Assembly (NCBI GenBank): GCA_023667185.1
Contig: JAMPAP010000001.1
Span: 606,356-665,232 of the forward strand
Origin: Lachnoclostridium sp.
GTDB lineage: Bacteria > Bacteroidota > Bacteroidia > Bacteroidales > Muribaculaceae
DNA: 58,877 nt
Direction: 5' to 3'
Below the pieces are notes generated by a model. The model was not told where the DNA came from and did not search any database. It saw only the letters and a list, made by a program, of their open reading frames with translations. Made by a program: the position numbers and the translations under genes. This document shows positions 45,120-57,700 of the stretch, in pieces. How positions within the stretch are numbered: the stretch's first letter is position 1; every line of letters starts with the position of its first letter.

Positions 45120-47180
45120 ATGCCTATACCTCCCAAGCCCGGAAAGGGCGGAATAAAATTCAGCATGTACTGGGCCTACGCAATCATCGTAGTGTTCTTA
45201 GTGGGTATGCTGTATCTTGACGACAATTCGCTGACAAAGGATGTGTCATACGATAAGTTTGAGCAGTATGTCCAGACGGGTGGCGTCACAAAAATCACTG
45301 TTTACACTAACACCAACAAGGCTGAGGCTCAGCTTAGTGACTCGCTGGCGGCGCAGGTGTTTCACACCAGCCAGTTTGAGGCCGGAAAGGGTATCAAAGC
45401 CAATATCGTGACCGAGGGAGCCTCGGCCGACAAGCTCCAGGACGCTATCGAGAGATGGCGCGAAGACGGGGTGTTCAAAGGCGAAGTGAAATATGATAAA
45501 GCCTCTGATTACTCGACACTTCTGTGGTCGTTCGGGCCGATAATTCTCCTGGTGGCCTTCTGGTTTCTGATGATGAAACGAATGTCAGGCCGCGACGGTG
45601 GCGGCGGTGGCGGCGTGTTCAGCGTAGGCAAATCCAAGGCCCAGGTGTTCGACAAAGGTGAATCTACCGGCGTGACTTTCAAGGACGTAGCCGGACTGAG
45701 CGAAGCCAAGACTGAAATTAAAGAGATAGTGGAATTTCTCCGTAACCCCGGACGCTATACCGAGCTCGGAGCCAAGATACCCAAGGGTGCGCTTCTGGTA
45801 GGCCCTCCCGGAACAGGTAAGACCCTGCTTGCCAAGGCAGTAGCCGGTGAGGCCAACGTGCCATTCTTCTCGATGTCAGGTTCTGACTTCGTGGAGATGT
45901 TTGTGGGCGTCGGCGCTTCGCGAGTGCGCGACCTCTTCCGTCAGGCCAAGGAGAAAGCCCCCTGCATAGTGTTTATCGACGAGATCGACGCCGTAGGCCG
46001 TGCCCGCGGCAAGAATCCCAACATGGGTGCCAACGACGAGCGCGAAAACACTCTCAACCAGCTGCTTACCGAGATGGACGGTTTCGGCACCAACTCCGGA
46101 GTGATCATTCTCGCAGCCACTAACCGCGCTGACATCCTCGACAAAGCCCTGATGCGAGCCGGACGTTTTGACCGCCAGATCACCGTAGACCTTCCCGAGC
46201 TGCGTGACCGCGTGGAGATATTCAACGTACACTTGCGCAACATCAAGATTGACAAGACAATAGATGTAGACATCATGGCTCGCCAGACGGCAGGATTCTC
46301 CGGAGCCGACATCGCCAACGTTTGCAACGAGGCAGCCCTCATTGCAGCCCGCAACAATAAGAAAGCCGTTGACCGTGACAGCTTTAACGCTGCCATCGAC
46401 CGTATAATCTGCGGCCTCGAGCACTCGTCGAAGATCATCTCTGATGACGAGAAGCGCGCCATAGCCATCCACGAAGCCGGCCACGCCACGGTGTCATGGT
46501 TTCTCGAGTATTCCAATGAGATGGTCAAAGTATCGATCGTGCCCCGCGGCATGGCACTCGGAGCGGCATGGTATATGCCTGAGGAGCGCCAGATTACACC
46601 CGTGCAGGCTCTTCTTGACCAGATGTGCATGACGCTCGGCGGCCGCGCAGCCGAAGAGCTAACCTTCGGCACAGTGTCGACCGGAGCGCTAAACGACCTT
46701 GAAAAAGTCACCAAAATGGCCTATGCCATAGTGACTTACTACGGAATGTCAGACAAGATGCCCAACGTCAGCTACTACGACTCCACCGGCCGTGACTACG
46801 GCTTCTCGAAGCCTTACGGCGATGAGCGCGCCAAGATGATCGACCAGGAGGTGTCACGCATCATCAATGAGCAGTATGAGCGCGCCAAGGAAATCCTGAA
46901 AGAGCATATCGAAGGCCATGGCCAACTCGCTGAGACACTGCTGCGTAAAGAGGTGATGTACTCTGAAGACCTGGTGAAAATCTTCGGGCCGCGCCAGTGG
47001 AAATCGCGCACCCAGGAGATTCTTGAGCTCCAGGCCGCCCGTGATGCTGCCCGTGAAGCCGCCGAGGATGCCGAGGAGGTAAAGGAAGTTGACGAAAAGG
47101 CTGAAAATACTGAGCAAAAAGAAAAAACTGACGATAAAAAAGACGACAACAAGGTAGTGCCTCCCCCTTATAAAGGATAA
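45120..47180 (+). CDS. ftsH: ATP-dependent zinc metalloprotease FtsH
   Basis: 686 residues from the ATG at 45120; an upstream in-frame GTG (45093) would lie inside the AGTGACGAT motif and is less likely. Two membrane helices (about 15-33 and 135-152) flank a periplasmic domain. Walker A is GPPGTGKT (about 228), the SRH region follows ([20 protein letters not shown]) and the zinc site is HEAGH (about 451). An acidic Lys/Glu tail ends the protein. It degrades misassembled membrane proteins and short-lived regulators. Confidence 0.96.
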   Translation: MPIPPKPGKGGIKFSMYWAYAIIVVFLVGMLYLDDNSLTKDVSYDKFEQYVQTGGVTKITVYTNTNKAEAQLSDSLAAQVFHTSQFEAGKGIKANIVTEGASADKLQDAIERWREDGVFKGEVKYDKASDYSTLLWSFGPIILLVAFWFLMMKRMSGRDGGGGGGVFSVGKSKAQVFDKGESTGVTFKDVAGLSEAKTEIKEIVEFLRNPGRYTELGAKIPKGALLVGPPGTGKTLLAKAVAGEANVPFFSMSGSDFVEMFVGVGASRVRDLFRQAKEKAPCIVFIDEIDAVGRARGKNPNMGANDERENTLNQLLTEMDGFGTNSGVIILAATNRADILDKALMRAGRFDRQITVDLPELRDRVEIFNVHLRNIKIDKTIDVDIMARQTAGFSGADIANVCNEAALIAARNNKKAVDRDSFNAAIDRIICGLEHSSKIISDDEKRAIAIHEAGHATVSWFLEYSNEMVKVSIVPRGMALGAAWYMPEERQITPVQALLDQMCMTLGGRAAEELTFGTVSTGALNDLEKVTKMAYAIVTYYGMSDKMPNVSYYDSTGRDYGFSKPYGDERAKMIDQEVSRIINEQYERAKEILKEHIEGHGQLAETLLRKEVMYSEDLVKIFGPRQWKSRTQEILELQAARDAAREAAEDAEEVKEVDEKAENTEQKEKTDDKKDDNKVVPPPYKG

Positions 47181-47186
47181 TCACTT

Positions 47187-47915
47187 ATGCTGCTGATACT
47201 CTATCGGATATACCAGATATTAATAATGTGTCCCATCATCGTGGTGGCGACCATCCTGACTGCGGTCATCACCGTGATAGGCTCGGCCGTAGGGCTCGGC
47301 CGCACCTGGGGCTATTATCCGGAGATACTATGGTCACGCCTCTTCTGCTGGATCGCCTTCGTCAGGGTGAGTGTCAAGGGGCATGAAAATATCGACAGCA
47401 AGACCTCCTACGTGTTTACCCCCAACCACCAGAGCGCATACGATATTTTCACTGTCTATGGTTACTTGGGTCACAACTTCCGGTGGATGATGAAACATGG
47501 GCTGCGGTCGATACCCTTCGTAGGGTGGGCTTGCGCGCGATCGGGGCAGATTTTCGTCGACAATTCATCAGTAAAAGCCACGCGTCACACCATGGCCGAG
47601 GCCGAGCAGCAGCTCCGCGGCGGAATGTCGCTGGTGGTGTTTCCCGAGGGAGCTCGCACCTGGGACGGCCGGATGCGCAACTTCAAGAAGGGAGCCTTCA
47701 AACTCGCCCAGGAGTTTCATCTGCCGATAGTGCCGCTGACTATCGACGGCGCTTTTGACGTGATGCCCCGCTATGCCAAACTCCCTCGTCCGGGACATAT
47801 CACGCTGACGATACATAAGCCCATAGCTCCGCCTGAGGATGAGCATGATATACTTCGCGTTATGGAGATGGCTCACGAGGTGGTCAGCAGTTCGCTGCCG
47901 GAGCGTGAACAATAA
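47187..47915 (+). CDS. plsC: 1-acyl-sn-glycerol-3-phosphate acyltransferase
   Basis: 242 residues. A membrane helix starts the protein (YRIYQILIMCPIIVVATILTAV). The catalytic NHQSAYD (HxxxxD), the glycerol-phosphate motif FPEGARTWDG and the following VPLTIDGAFDVMPR are all present. It makes phosphatidic acid for phospholipid synthesis. It lies 6 bases downstream of ftsH and is likely in the same operon. Confidence 0.93.
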   Translation: MLLILYRIYQILIMCPIIVVATILTAVITVIGSAVGLGRTWGYYPEILWSRLFCWIAFVRVSVKGHENIDSKTSYVFTPNHQSAYDIFTVYGYLGHNFRWMMKHGLRSIPFVGWACARSGQIFVDNSSVKATRHTMAEAEQQLRGGMSLVVFPEGARTWDGRMRNFKKGAFKLAQEFHLPIVPLTIDGAFDVMPRYAKLPRPGHITLTIHKPIAPPEDEHDILRVMEMAHEVVSSSLPEREQ

Positions 47916-47976
47916 GGGATGACAAATTGTTGTAAGATTTGACATTTTGTCATGTGTGGCAGTCACATTTTGACTT

Positions 47977-47991
47977 TGGCACGATTTGTGC
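47977..47991 (+). promoter_or_regulatory. Sigma-54 type -24/-12 promoter of groESL
   Basis: TTTGGCACGATTTGTGC places GG (47978-47979) and GC (47990-47991) exactly 10 bases apart. It differs by one base from the clpC promoter at 22323. The predicted start is near 48003, 53 bases before the groES ATG. No -7 TAnnTTTG box was seen. Confidence 0.68.
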
Positions 47992-48055
47992 TCCATGAAA
48001 AAATAGAACTACTTAAATCATCAAAAATAATTATAATCACAAAAATACTGAAGAT

Positions 48056-48328
48056 ATGAAAATCCAACCATTAGCTGACCGCGTGCTGGTGAAACCCACC
48101 GCGGCTGAAGAAGTTACTAAGTCAGGTATCATTATTCCTGATTCAGCTAAAGAGAAACCCTTGCGCGGCACTGTCCTTGCAGCCGGCAAAGGCACAAAAG
48201 ATGAAGATATGGTGCTCAAGGAAGGCGACGAGGTACTGTTCGGCAAATATGCCGGAACTGAGATCGAGCTTGATGGCGAGAAGTATCTCATCATGCGCCA
48301 GAGTGATGTCCTCGCAATCGTAGGATAA
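48056..48328 (+). CDS. groES: Co-chaperonin GroES
   Basis: 90 residues. [27 protein letters not shown] is the standard start including the mobile loop, and the end [15 protein letters not shown] is typical. It caps the GroEL ring. It is first in the groESL operon, 43 bases before groEL. Confidence 0.97.
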   Translation: MKIQPLADRVLVKPTAAEEVTKSGIIIPDSAKEKPLRGTVLAAGKGTKDEDMVLKEGDEVLFGKYAGTEIELDGEKYLIMRQSDVLAIVG

Positions 48329-48362
48329 TCTTTTATAAATAAAATAGATAACTCTTAAATAG

Positions 48363-50009
<1,647 letters not shown>

Positions 50010-50014
50010 TCAGT

Positions 50015-50067
50015 TATCCATCGCTCCATAAAAAAACGCCTCCGATCTCCGGGGGCGTTTTTTTATG
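50015..50067 (+). terminator. groEL terminator, copy 1 of a 53-bp direct repeat
   Basis: AAAAAAACGCC...GGGGGCGTTTTTTT forms a stem with A and T runs, so it can act in both directions. The 53 bases match 51231-51283 with one mismatch (G/A at position 9). Confidence 0.93.
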
Positions 50068-50122
50068 CTATTCTATTTTGAGGTTTGTAGCTTTTTCACA
50101 AATTCACATTGTCGACTTATGA

Positions 50123-51163
50123 TTATGCATCTTTTTGCAAAAGGTAGAGGCGTTTTTGGAATTCGATTTCGGAGCGGAGTTGTTCTTCTGTGGGGAGGTA
50201 GGTCAGATATTTGGACGCAAATAATTGCTTGTTGCCGTTGAGGATTGAGTATCTAGCGATGTCCTCGCTGGTTTCGGCACAGAGAAGAATACCGATAGTC
50301 GGGTTATCACCCTCCGGGCGTTTCAACTCATCGTACATCCTTACGTACATATCCATTTGTCCGATGTCTTGGTGACTTATCTTTGTAGTTTTGAGGTCAA
50401 TGAGAACAAAGCACTTCATCAGATAGTTATAGAAAACTAAATCTATGTAGTAATCTCCGGCATCAGTTACGATATGTTGCTGGCGCTCCACAAAGGCATA
50501 ACCTTTACCAAGCTCCATCAAAAATTGCTGAAGGTGGGTTATCAAGGCACTTTCAAGGTCGCTTTCGGTGTAGCTGCTGTCTTTGGCAATACCGAGAAAC
50601 TCAGTAACCACCGGGGATTTGATATATTGCTCCGGAGATATGGCCGCATATTCTTGCGAGGAAGTAAGACTCTCCATTTCAGACACAACCTCATACTTCT
50701 GTGGCGAAGCCAAGAGGCGATGATAATATTGTGAACCTACGTTGCGTTCAAGCGTCTTTACCGACCACATTTGCTCGGCAGCTTCTTTAAGATACCAGTA
50801 GCGACCTGCTTCAGTTTTCTCACCGAGAACTGCCTGAATATGCGACCAAGTAAGATTTTGCAGACGCGTCTGCAAAATCTCCCAATCCGGGAAATAAGCA
50901 TATAATAGGCGATAGTATGCGAGACTGCGGTAAGTATAACCTTTACCAAGTTCAAAAGTTAGCTCTTTGGAAAGCACATCCAAAAGTTTTGTTCCATATT
51001 CAGCGCGTAGTACTCCTTTCTGGTCCTCTTCGATGATACGCTTACCGATTTCCCACCGTTCGTGAATGATGGAGACATTGATTGACTTCGCGGCTTCTAC
51101 ACGGTATTTCCGTACGATACCTCTGATGTCATCTATAAATTTTGAAAGGCTTACCGGTTTCAT
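50123..51163 (-). CDS. DUF1016 (YhcG-type) PDDEXK nuclease
   Basis: 346 residues. The N-terminal DUF1016_N region includes INVSIIHERWEIGKRIIEEDQ and LSKELTFELGKGYTYRSLAYYRLLYAYFPDW. The C-terminal PDDEXK nuclease half has AGDYYIDLVFYNYLMKCFVLIDLKTTKI (Asp and D-x-K core) and ends with SEIEFQKRLYLLQK. The family is found in defence and DNA-processing contexts, with mobile distribution. It is AT-richer than the groEL and eno neighbours and lies between two near-identical terminator copies, consistent with insertion as a module. It has its own -7 box. Confidence 0.9.
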   Translation of the reverse strand: MKPVSLSKFIDDIRGIVRKYRVEAAKSINVSIIHERWEIGKRIIEEDQKGVLRAEYGTKLLDVLSKELTFELGKGYTYRSLAYYRLLYAYFPDWEILQTRLQNLTWSHIQAVLGEKTEAGRYWYLKEAAEQMWSVKTLERNVGSQYYHRLLASPQKYEVVSEMESLTSSQEYAAISPEQYIKSPVVTEFLGIAKDSSYTESDLESALITHLQQFLMELGKGYAFVERQQHIVTDAGDYYIDLVFYNYLMKCFVLIDLKTTKISHQDIGQMDMYVRMYDELKRPEGDNPTIGILLCAETSEDIARYSILNGNKQLFASKYLTYLPTEEQLRSEIEFQKRLYLLQKDA

Positions 51164-51184
51164 TGGCTCACTATATTTAGGTTA

Positions 51185-51192
51185 CAAAGTTA
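51185..51192 (-). promoter_or_regulatory. -7 box TAACTTTG for the DUF1016 gene
   Basis: An exact TAnnTTTG on the minus strand, 21 bases upstream of the ATG. Confidence 0.65.
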
Positions 51193-51230
51193 GCGATTTT
51201 ATTCGGATTTTCAGCTATTTACAAAACTAA

Positions 51231-51283
51231 TATCCATCACTCCATAAAAAAACGCCTCCGATCTCCGGGGGCGTTTTTTTATG
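51231..51283 (-). terminator. Copy 2 of the groEL terminator, 53-bp direct repeat
   Basis: It matches 50015-50067 in 52 of 53 bases. In this position it follows the higA stop by 16 bases on the minus strand and would terminate higA. It also bounds the DUF1016 gene. Confidence 0.9.
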
Positions 51284-51299
51284 TGACACGACTCGTGAC

Positions 51300-51665
51300 T
51301 CAGACACCCAATACGATTGCCGGATCAATATTGAGTATTTGGCTAATACGTCTTGCCTGGGGAAGAGTAGGTTCACGTTTGCCTGATAAATATTCACAAA
51401 TCCTTGAGGGAGTTATCCCCAGAAGTTTTGAAAGAGCAATTTGGGTCAACCCCATTTCATACATACGAAGTTTTATTACTTCGATGAGCGAGGGTTTCCC
51501 AATAGGATAATGTTCCTCATCATAATCCGCCACAAGATTTCCAAGCAGAGTTAATTCCACCATTTGAGGGTCGTCAGCCGGAGTATTTTCCGGAAGAGAA
51601 AGCATAAGTTCCTCAACACGCTTGAGCGCAACCTGATATTGTATTTCGTTCTCTATTTTAGTCAT
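51300..51665 (-). CDS. higA: HigA-type antitoxin (XRE helix-turn-helix)
   Basis: 121 residues. An N-terminal helical region (EELMLSLPENTPADDPQMVELTLLGNLVADYDEEHYP, about 17-54) is typical of the HigA/HTH antitoxin family. The helix-turn-helix is at about 60-110 (MGLTQIALSKLLGITPSRICEYLSGKREPTLPQARRIS). The toxin frame upstream (51678-51757) is only a C-terminal remnant. The order toxin then antitoxin, 12 bases apart, is the higBA arrangement. AT-rich like its neighbour module. Confidence 0.85.
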   Translation of the reverse strand: MTKIENEIQYQVALKRVEELMLSLPENTPADDPQMVELTLLGNLVADYDEEHYPIGKPSLIEVIKLRMYEMGLTQIALSKLLGITPSRICEYLSGKREPTLPQARRISQILNIDPAIVLGV

Positions 51666-51677
51666 GATATATCTATA

Positions 51678-51757
51678 TTAGATTGTTGAAATATTTTGGA
51701 TTTTGTCATACTCTTTATGAGTACGTATGAACCTAATCAATACAAACTGAACGCAGC
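51678..51757 (-). pseudogene. higB: C-terminal remnant of a HigB-type toxin
   Basis: Reading upstream of higA on the minus strand gives QFVLIRFIRTHKEYDKIQNI and ends STI-stop (51680-51678). The R/Y-I-R-F-I-x-THKEYDKI pattern is a hallmark of HigB-family RelE-fold toxin C-termini. Nothing homologous precedes it: the sequence runs straight into a hairpin at 51758 and then the end of eno. About 25 residues remain of roughly 100, so the toxin is inactive. Confidence 0.75.
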
Positions 51758-51785
51758 GAAGGTCGCTCCTGCTGGGGCGACCTTC
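51758..51785 (-). terminator. Hairpin after eno
   Basis: GAAGGTCGC and GCGACCTTC form a perfect 9-bp stem with a 10-base loop. There is no T run, so it may be a processing or rho-aided terminator. It marks the junction with the higB remnant. Confidence 0.55.
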
Positions 51786-51809
51786 GTAATGGTATGGGAT
51801 GAGGGGGAA

Positions 51810-53114
<1,305 letters not shown>

Positions 53115-53144
53115 TTAATAGAATTGAGTTTTTATTTTCGCGTA

Positions 53145-53152
53145 CAAAGTTA
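53145..53152 (-). promoter_or_regulatory. -7 box TAACTTTG for eno
   Basis: An exact TAnnTTTG on the minus strand, 42 bases upstream of the eno ATG. Confidence 0.65.
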
Positions 53153-53208
53153 GTAAAAAAGTTTGATTTGGTAAATTTTTTTCATGACAAAGATTGGGGG
53201 GCAGGGAG

Positions 53209-53262
53209 GAGAAGTCTGACGAGTCTGACAAGTCTGACGAGTCTGACGTATCCGACGGGTCA
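53209..53262. repeat. Six 9-bp units starting at a stop codon
   Basis: Read on the minus strand from the TGA of the hydrolase gene, the units are TGACCCGTC, GGATACGTC, AGACTCGTC, AGACTTGTC, AGACTCGTC and AGACTTCTC. The stop is the first three bases of unit one. The unit keeps GTC in the last three positions in five of six copies. Confidence 0.85.
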
Positions 53263-54609
53263 GCGGGCGGAGCGGGTGAGCCAGCGGGCGATGGCGGATA
53301 GGACGTCAGGGGAGATGGTTTCAGAGTGAGTGCCGGGGTTTAGGCCATGGATGGGGGAGTCTACCTTCTGGAAGAAGTGGTTGGCGCCGGGTATCGGCTC
53401 GACGGTGGCCGACGGGACGGCTGCTTTGATGGCTTCAAGGTTGGGTCCACATTCCACCTGAAGGTCGTAGGTGCCGTTGAGGGCGAGCACGGGGCAGGTG
53501 ATTTTGCTGAGGTACAGGGCGGGATCGAGCCTGACGAAGTTGACATACCATGGTGAGGTCATCACCCGGATTTGGGCTTGGATTTCCTCGTCAGTGATTC
53601 CGGGCTTGGCCTCGCGCATTGCCTCGTCAAGGCGCGAGGCCATGGCTGTGGAGTCGGACTCAGTGGCTATAACGTTGAATATCTTGCTGATAGATTCGAG
53701 CTCGGAGGGTGATAATTCGCGGCCGGCGGCTTCGGCCATCATCCGGTTTTGGCTCACCATGACGTCGGCACCTTTGAGAGCTGCTCCGGCGAGCGAGACT
53801 ACGAAGGCTATTTCTTCGGGATGGGTGGCGGCATTGATGAAGGCTATCGTGCCCCCTTCGCTGTGGCCGAGCAGGCCTATGCGCGAGGGGTCGACTTCAG
53901 GGCGCGACTGTAGGAATCTTACGGCCGCCATGGCATCGGAGGCGAAGTCGAGGGTAGTGTCGCCGGGGCGTGACGGTGAGCTGCCACCGGCGCCGCGGTC
54001 GTCGTAGCGGAGCACAGCCCAGCCCGCACGGGTCAGAAAGTCAGCGATTACGGCAAACGGCTTATGTCCGGCTATCTCCTCGTCGCGGTTTTGAGTGCCG
54101 CTTCCGGTGATGAGCACCAGGGCGCCGATGCCATTGCCGCCGAGGTTGACCAAGGGCGTGGTCAGAGTGCCGGCAAGGGTGACGTGGCCATTAGTGAAGG
54201 TCACATCCTCCACATTATAATAATATGGCGGGCGGGGCGACTGCGGACGGTCGATCAGCAGGTCAGCCTCCGAGCCTCGCTGAAGCCGCAATGGGATAGT
54301 TGCACCCTGAATAAAGATAGCATCAACAAGCTCATTATCAGCGTTATATTGACCATCAAGGGTTATACCAAGACTGTTGAGCTCGAGGTGTATGCTCCCG
54401 ACCACAGTGTCAATCACGGCCTTATCAACAGGCATATCGATCATTCCCTGCGAGGGGGATGACAATGTGGCTGACGAGGGATTCGTAATACGTATCACCA
54501 CCGGAATCTGATCCATCAGAACACCTTTCCATATACCATTGATATCAACAGCCGTGGAAGTAATGGCCGTAACTGCCATCACGATAAAAGCAAAAATCAA
54601 TCTTTTCAT
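53260..54609 (-). CDS. Exported alpha/beta hydrolase (S9/DLH-like)
   Basis: 449 residues from the ATG at 54609; an upstream in-frame TTG at 54633 is in the promoter region. The signal peptide is MKRLIFAFIVMAVTAITSTA. An N-terminal beta domain of about 110 residues precedes the hydrolase fold, with nucleophile elbow GLLGHSEGG (near residue 247), a lid, and the catalytic Asp and His near LNGTYDLQVECGPN and PGANHFFQ. It is an esterase or peptidase of unknown substrate, periplasmic. A 9-bp array starts at its stop. Confidence 0.88.
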   Translation of the reverse strand: MKRLIFAFIVMAVTAITSTAVDINGIWKGVLMDQIPVVIRITNPSSATLSSPSQGMIDMPVDKAVIDTVVGSIHLELNSLGITLDGQYNADNELVDAIFIQGATIPLRLQRGSEADLLIDRPQSPRPPYYYNVEDVTFTNGHVTLAGTLTTPLVNLGGNGIGALVLITGSGTQNRDEEIAGHKPFAVIADFLTRAGWAVLRYDDRGAGGSSPSRPGDTTLDFASDAMAAVRFLQSRPEVDPSRIGLLGHSEGGTIAFINAATHPEEIAFVVSLAGAALKGADVMVSQNRMMAEAAGRELSPSELESISKIFNVIATESDSTAMASRLDEAMREAKPGITDEEIQAQIRVMTSPWYVNFVRLDPALYLSKITCPVLALNGTYDLQVECGPNLEAIKAAVPSATVEPIPGANHFFQKVDSPIHGLNPGTHSETISPDVLSAIARWLTRSAR

Positions 54610-54613
54610 GCGA

Positions 54614-54621
54614 CAAATATA
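54614..54621 (-). promoter_or_regulatory. -7 box TATATTTG four bases before the hydrolase ATG
   Basis: An exact TAnnTTTG ending four bases before the ATG at 54609. This predicts a leaderless transcript, as for the helicase and sulfatase genes. Confidence 0.6.
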
Positions 54622-54675
54622 ATTAGATTTCAAAGATTTTTTTGAATATTATACTGAAATTTGGTAAAAATTTAG

Positions 54676-54683
54676 TAACTTCG
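54676..54683 (+). promoter_or_regulatory. Possible -7 box TAACTTCG for nifJ
   Basis: It differs from TAnnTTTG by one base, 61 bases upstream of the ATG. No better match is in the 134-base gap. Confidence 0.4.
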
Positions 54684-54744
54684 CCCCGTAAAGCCTTAGA
54701 TCCTGTAAAAAATATCTAATAAACATAGATTCATTTAACCAATT

Positions 54745-57700
54745 ATGAGTAAAGAAAAAAAATTCTTGACCTGTGATGGTAATCAGGCTGCCGCACATGT
54801 ATCTTACATGTTCTCGGAAGTAGCCGCAATCTACCCCATCACACCTTCATCAACTATGGCAGAATATGTTGATGACTGGGCTGCCGCAGGCCGCAAAAAC
54901 ATTTTCGGCGAGACAGTGCTTGTACAGGAAATGCAGTCAGAAGGTGGCGCCGCCGGTGCCGTACACGGCTCACTTCAGGCCGGAGCGCTGACCACTACCT
55001 ACACCGCATCTCAGGGTCTTCTTCTGATGATCCCCAATATGTACAAGATCGCCGGTGAACTTCTCCCCTGCGTATTCCATGTATCTGCTCGTACACTTGC
55101 CAGCCACGCTCTGTCGATCTTCGGTGACCATCAGGACGTGATGTCAGTGCGCCAGACCGGTTTTGCAATGCTTGCTGAAGGCAGCGTTCAAGAAGTCATG
55201 GACCTCGCCGGTGTAGCACACCTCGCTACCATCAAATCACGCGTACCCTTCGTCAACTTCTTCGACGGCTTCCGTACCTCTCACGAGATCCAGAAGATCG
55301 AAGCTATGGATCAGGACGACCTCGCTCCGCTGCTCGACCGCGAAGCACTCGCTGAATTCCGCGCCCGCGCACTCAATCCTGAGAAGCCCGTAGCCCGCGG
55401 TATGGCTGAGAATGGCGACGTCTTCTTCCAGCACCGTGAATCATGCAACCGCTACTACGAGAGTGTACCCGAAATCGTAGAAGCTTACATGAAGGAAATC
55501 ACCCGCATCACCGGTCGTGAATACGGCTTGTTCAACTACTATGGTGCACCTGATGCTGAGCGCGTCATCATCGCCATGGGTTCAGTAACTCAGGCAGCTC
55601 AGGAAGCTATCGACTATCTTACCGCCAAGGGTGAGAAAGTGGGTCTCGTTTCCGTTCACCTCTATCGCCCCTTCTCTGCAAAGCATTTCCTCGCAGCAGT
55701 TCCCAAGACTGCAAAACGCATCGCTGTGCTTGACCGCACTAAAGAGCCCGGCGCCAACGGCGAGCCCCTCTACCTCGATGTTAAGGACTGCTTCTATGGC
55801 CAGGCTGACGCCCCCGTTATCGTAGGCGGCCGCTACGGTCTCGCTTCAAAGGATACCACTCCCGCCCAGATCCTCTCAGTGTACGAGAACCTCGCTCTTC
55901 CCGAGCCTAAGGATCACTTCACCGTAGGTATCGTTGACGACGTTACCTTCACTTCACTCCCCATGAAGGAGGAGATCGCTCTCGGCGGCGAAAACACCTT
56001 CGAAGCTAAGTTCTACGGCCTCGGTGCTGACGGTACAGTAGGTGCCAACAAGAACTCAGTGAAGATCATCGGTGACAACACCAACAAGTATTGCCAGGCT
56101 TACTTCGCATACGACTCTAAGAAGTCAGGCGGTTTCACCTGCTCACACCTCCGTTTCGGTGACGACCCCATCCGCTCTACTTATCTGGTGACTACCCCTA
56201 ACTTCGTTGCTTGCCACGTACAGGCTTACCTCCACATGTATGACGTAACCCGCGGTCTCCGCAAGGGTGGTACATTCCTTCTCAACACAATCTGGGAAGG
56301 TGAGGAGCTCGCCAAGAATCTTCCCGCCAAGGTGAAGAAATATTTCGCTGACAACGATATCACCGTATATTACATCAACGCTACCAAGATCGCCCAGGAA
56401 ATCGGCCTCGGTAACCGCACCAACACCATCCTCCAGAGCGCATTCTTCCGCATCACCGAGGTTATCCCCGTAGACCTCGCTGTAGAGCAGATGAAGAAAT
56501 TCATCGTTAAGTCTTACGGCAAGAAGGGTCAGGATGTGGTTGACAAGAACTATGCAGCCGTTGACCGCGGAGGTGAATACAAGCATCTCACCGTTGACAA
56601 GGCATGGAGCAACCTCCAGCCCGAAGCCGCTGCTGAGAACAACGATCCCGCATTCATCAACGAAATCGTACGTCCGATCAACGCTCAGGATGGCGACCTT
56701 CTGAAGGTTTCTAACTTCGTTGGTATCGAGGACGGTACATGGCACCAGGGTACTGCCGCTTACGAAAAGCGCGGTGTGGCTGCCTTCGTTCCCGAATGGC
56801 TCGCTGAAAACTGTATCCAGTGTAACAAGTGTGCTTACGTCTGCCCTCACGCTGCTATCCGACCCTTCGTCCTCACACCCGAGGAACTGCAGGCTGCTCC
56901 CTTCGGCGAAGACGCTACCATCGCTGCTATCGGCAAGACATTCCCCGCCGGCTCTCGCTTCGTTCAGGCTGTCGACGTGCTTGACTGTCTCGGCTGCGGC
57001 AACTGTGTGGCTGTATGTCCCGGCAAGAAGGGCGTGAAGGCTCTCGAAATGAAGCCTCTCGAAACTCAGCTCGGCGTTCAGAAAGAGTGGGATTACTGCG
57101 TTGCCAAGGTATCAAGCAAGCAGGATCTCGTAGACGTGAAGGCTAACGTGAAGAACTCTCAGTTTGCTACTCCGCTCTTTGAATTCTCAGGCGCTTGCTC
57201 AGGTTGCGGTGAGACTCCTTACGTTAAGCTTGTCAGCCAGCTCTTCGGTGATCACGAAATGGTTGCCAACGCTACCGGTTGCTCTTCAATCTACTCCGGC
57301 TCAGTGCCCTCAACTCCTTATACCACCAACGAGAAGGGTTACGGTCCCGCTTGGGCTAACTCACTCTTCGAGGACTTCGCTGAATTCGGCCTCGGCATGA
57401 AGATAGCTAACGAGAAGATGCAGCTCCGTCTTGCTGACCTCTTCACCGCTGCTCAGACTTGCGACAAGTGCTCTGACGAAATCAAGGCTCTCGCTACCAA
57501 GTGGCTTGAGAACCGCGACGACATCGCAGCTACCCGCGAGGTTGCCGAGAAGATCGTGCCTCTGTGTGAAGCTTGCGGCTGCGACATCTGCAAGGGCATC
57601 GTAGCTCACAAGAACTTCATCGCCAAGCGTTCACAGTGGATCATCGCCGGTGACGGTGCCGCTTACGATATCGGCTTCGGTGGTCTCGACCACGTGCTCG

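Noticed and set aside
47916-47976. TGACAAA/TTTGTCA repeats after plsC as another array
   Set aside because: They form a loose inverted repeat without a constant period, and they abut the groES promoter, so a regulatory hairpin is equally likely.
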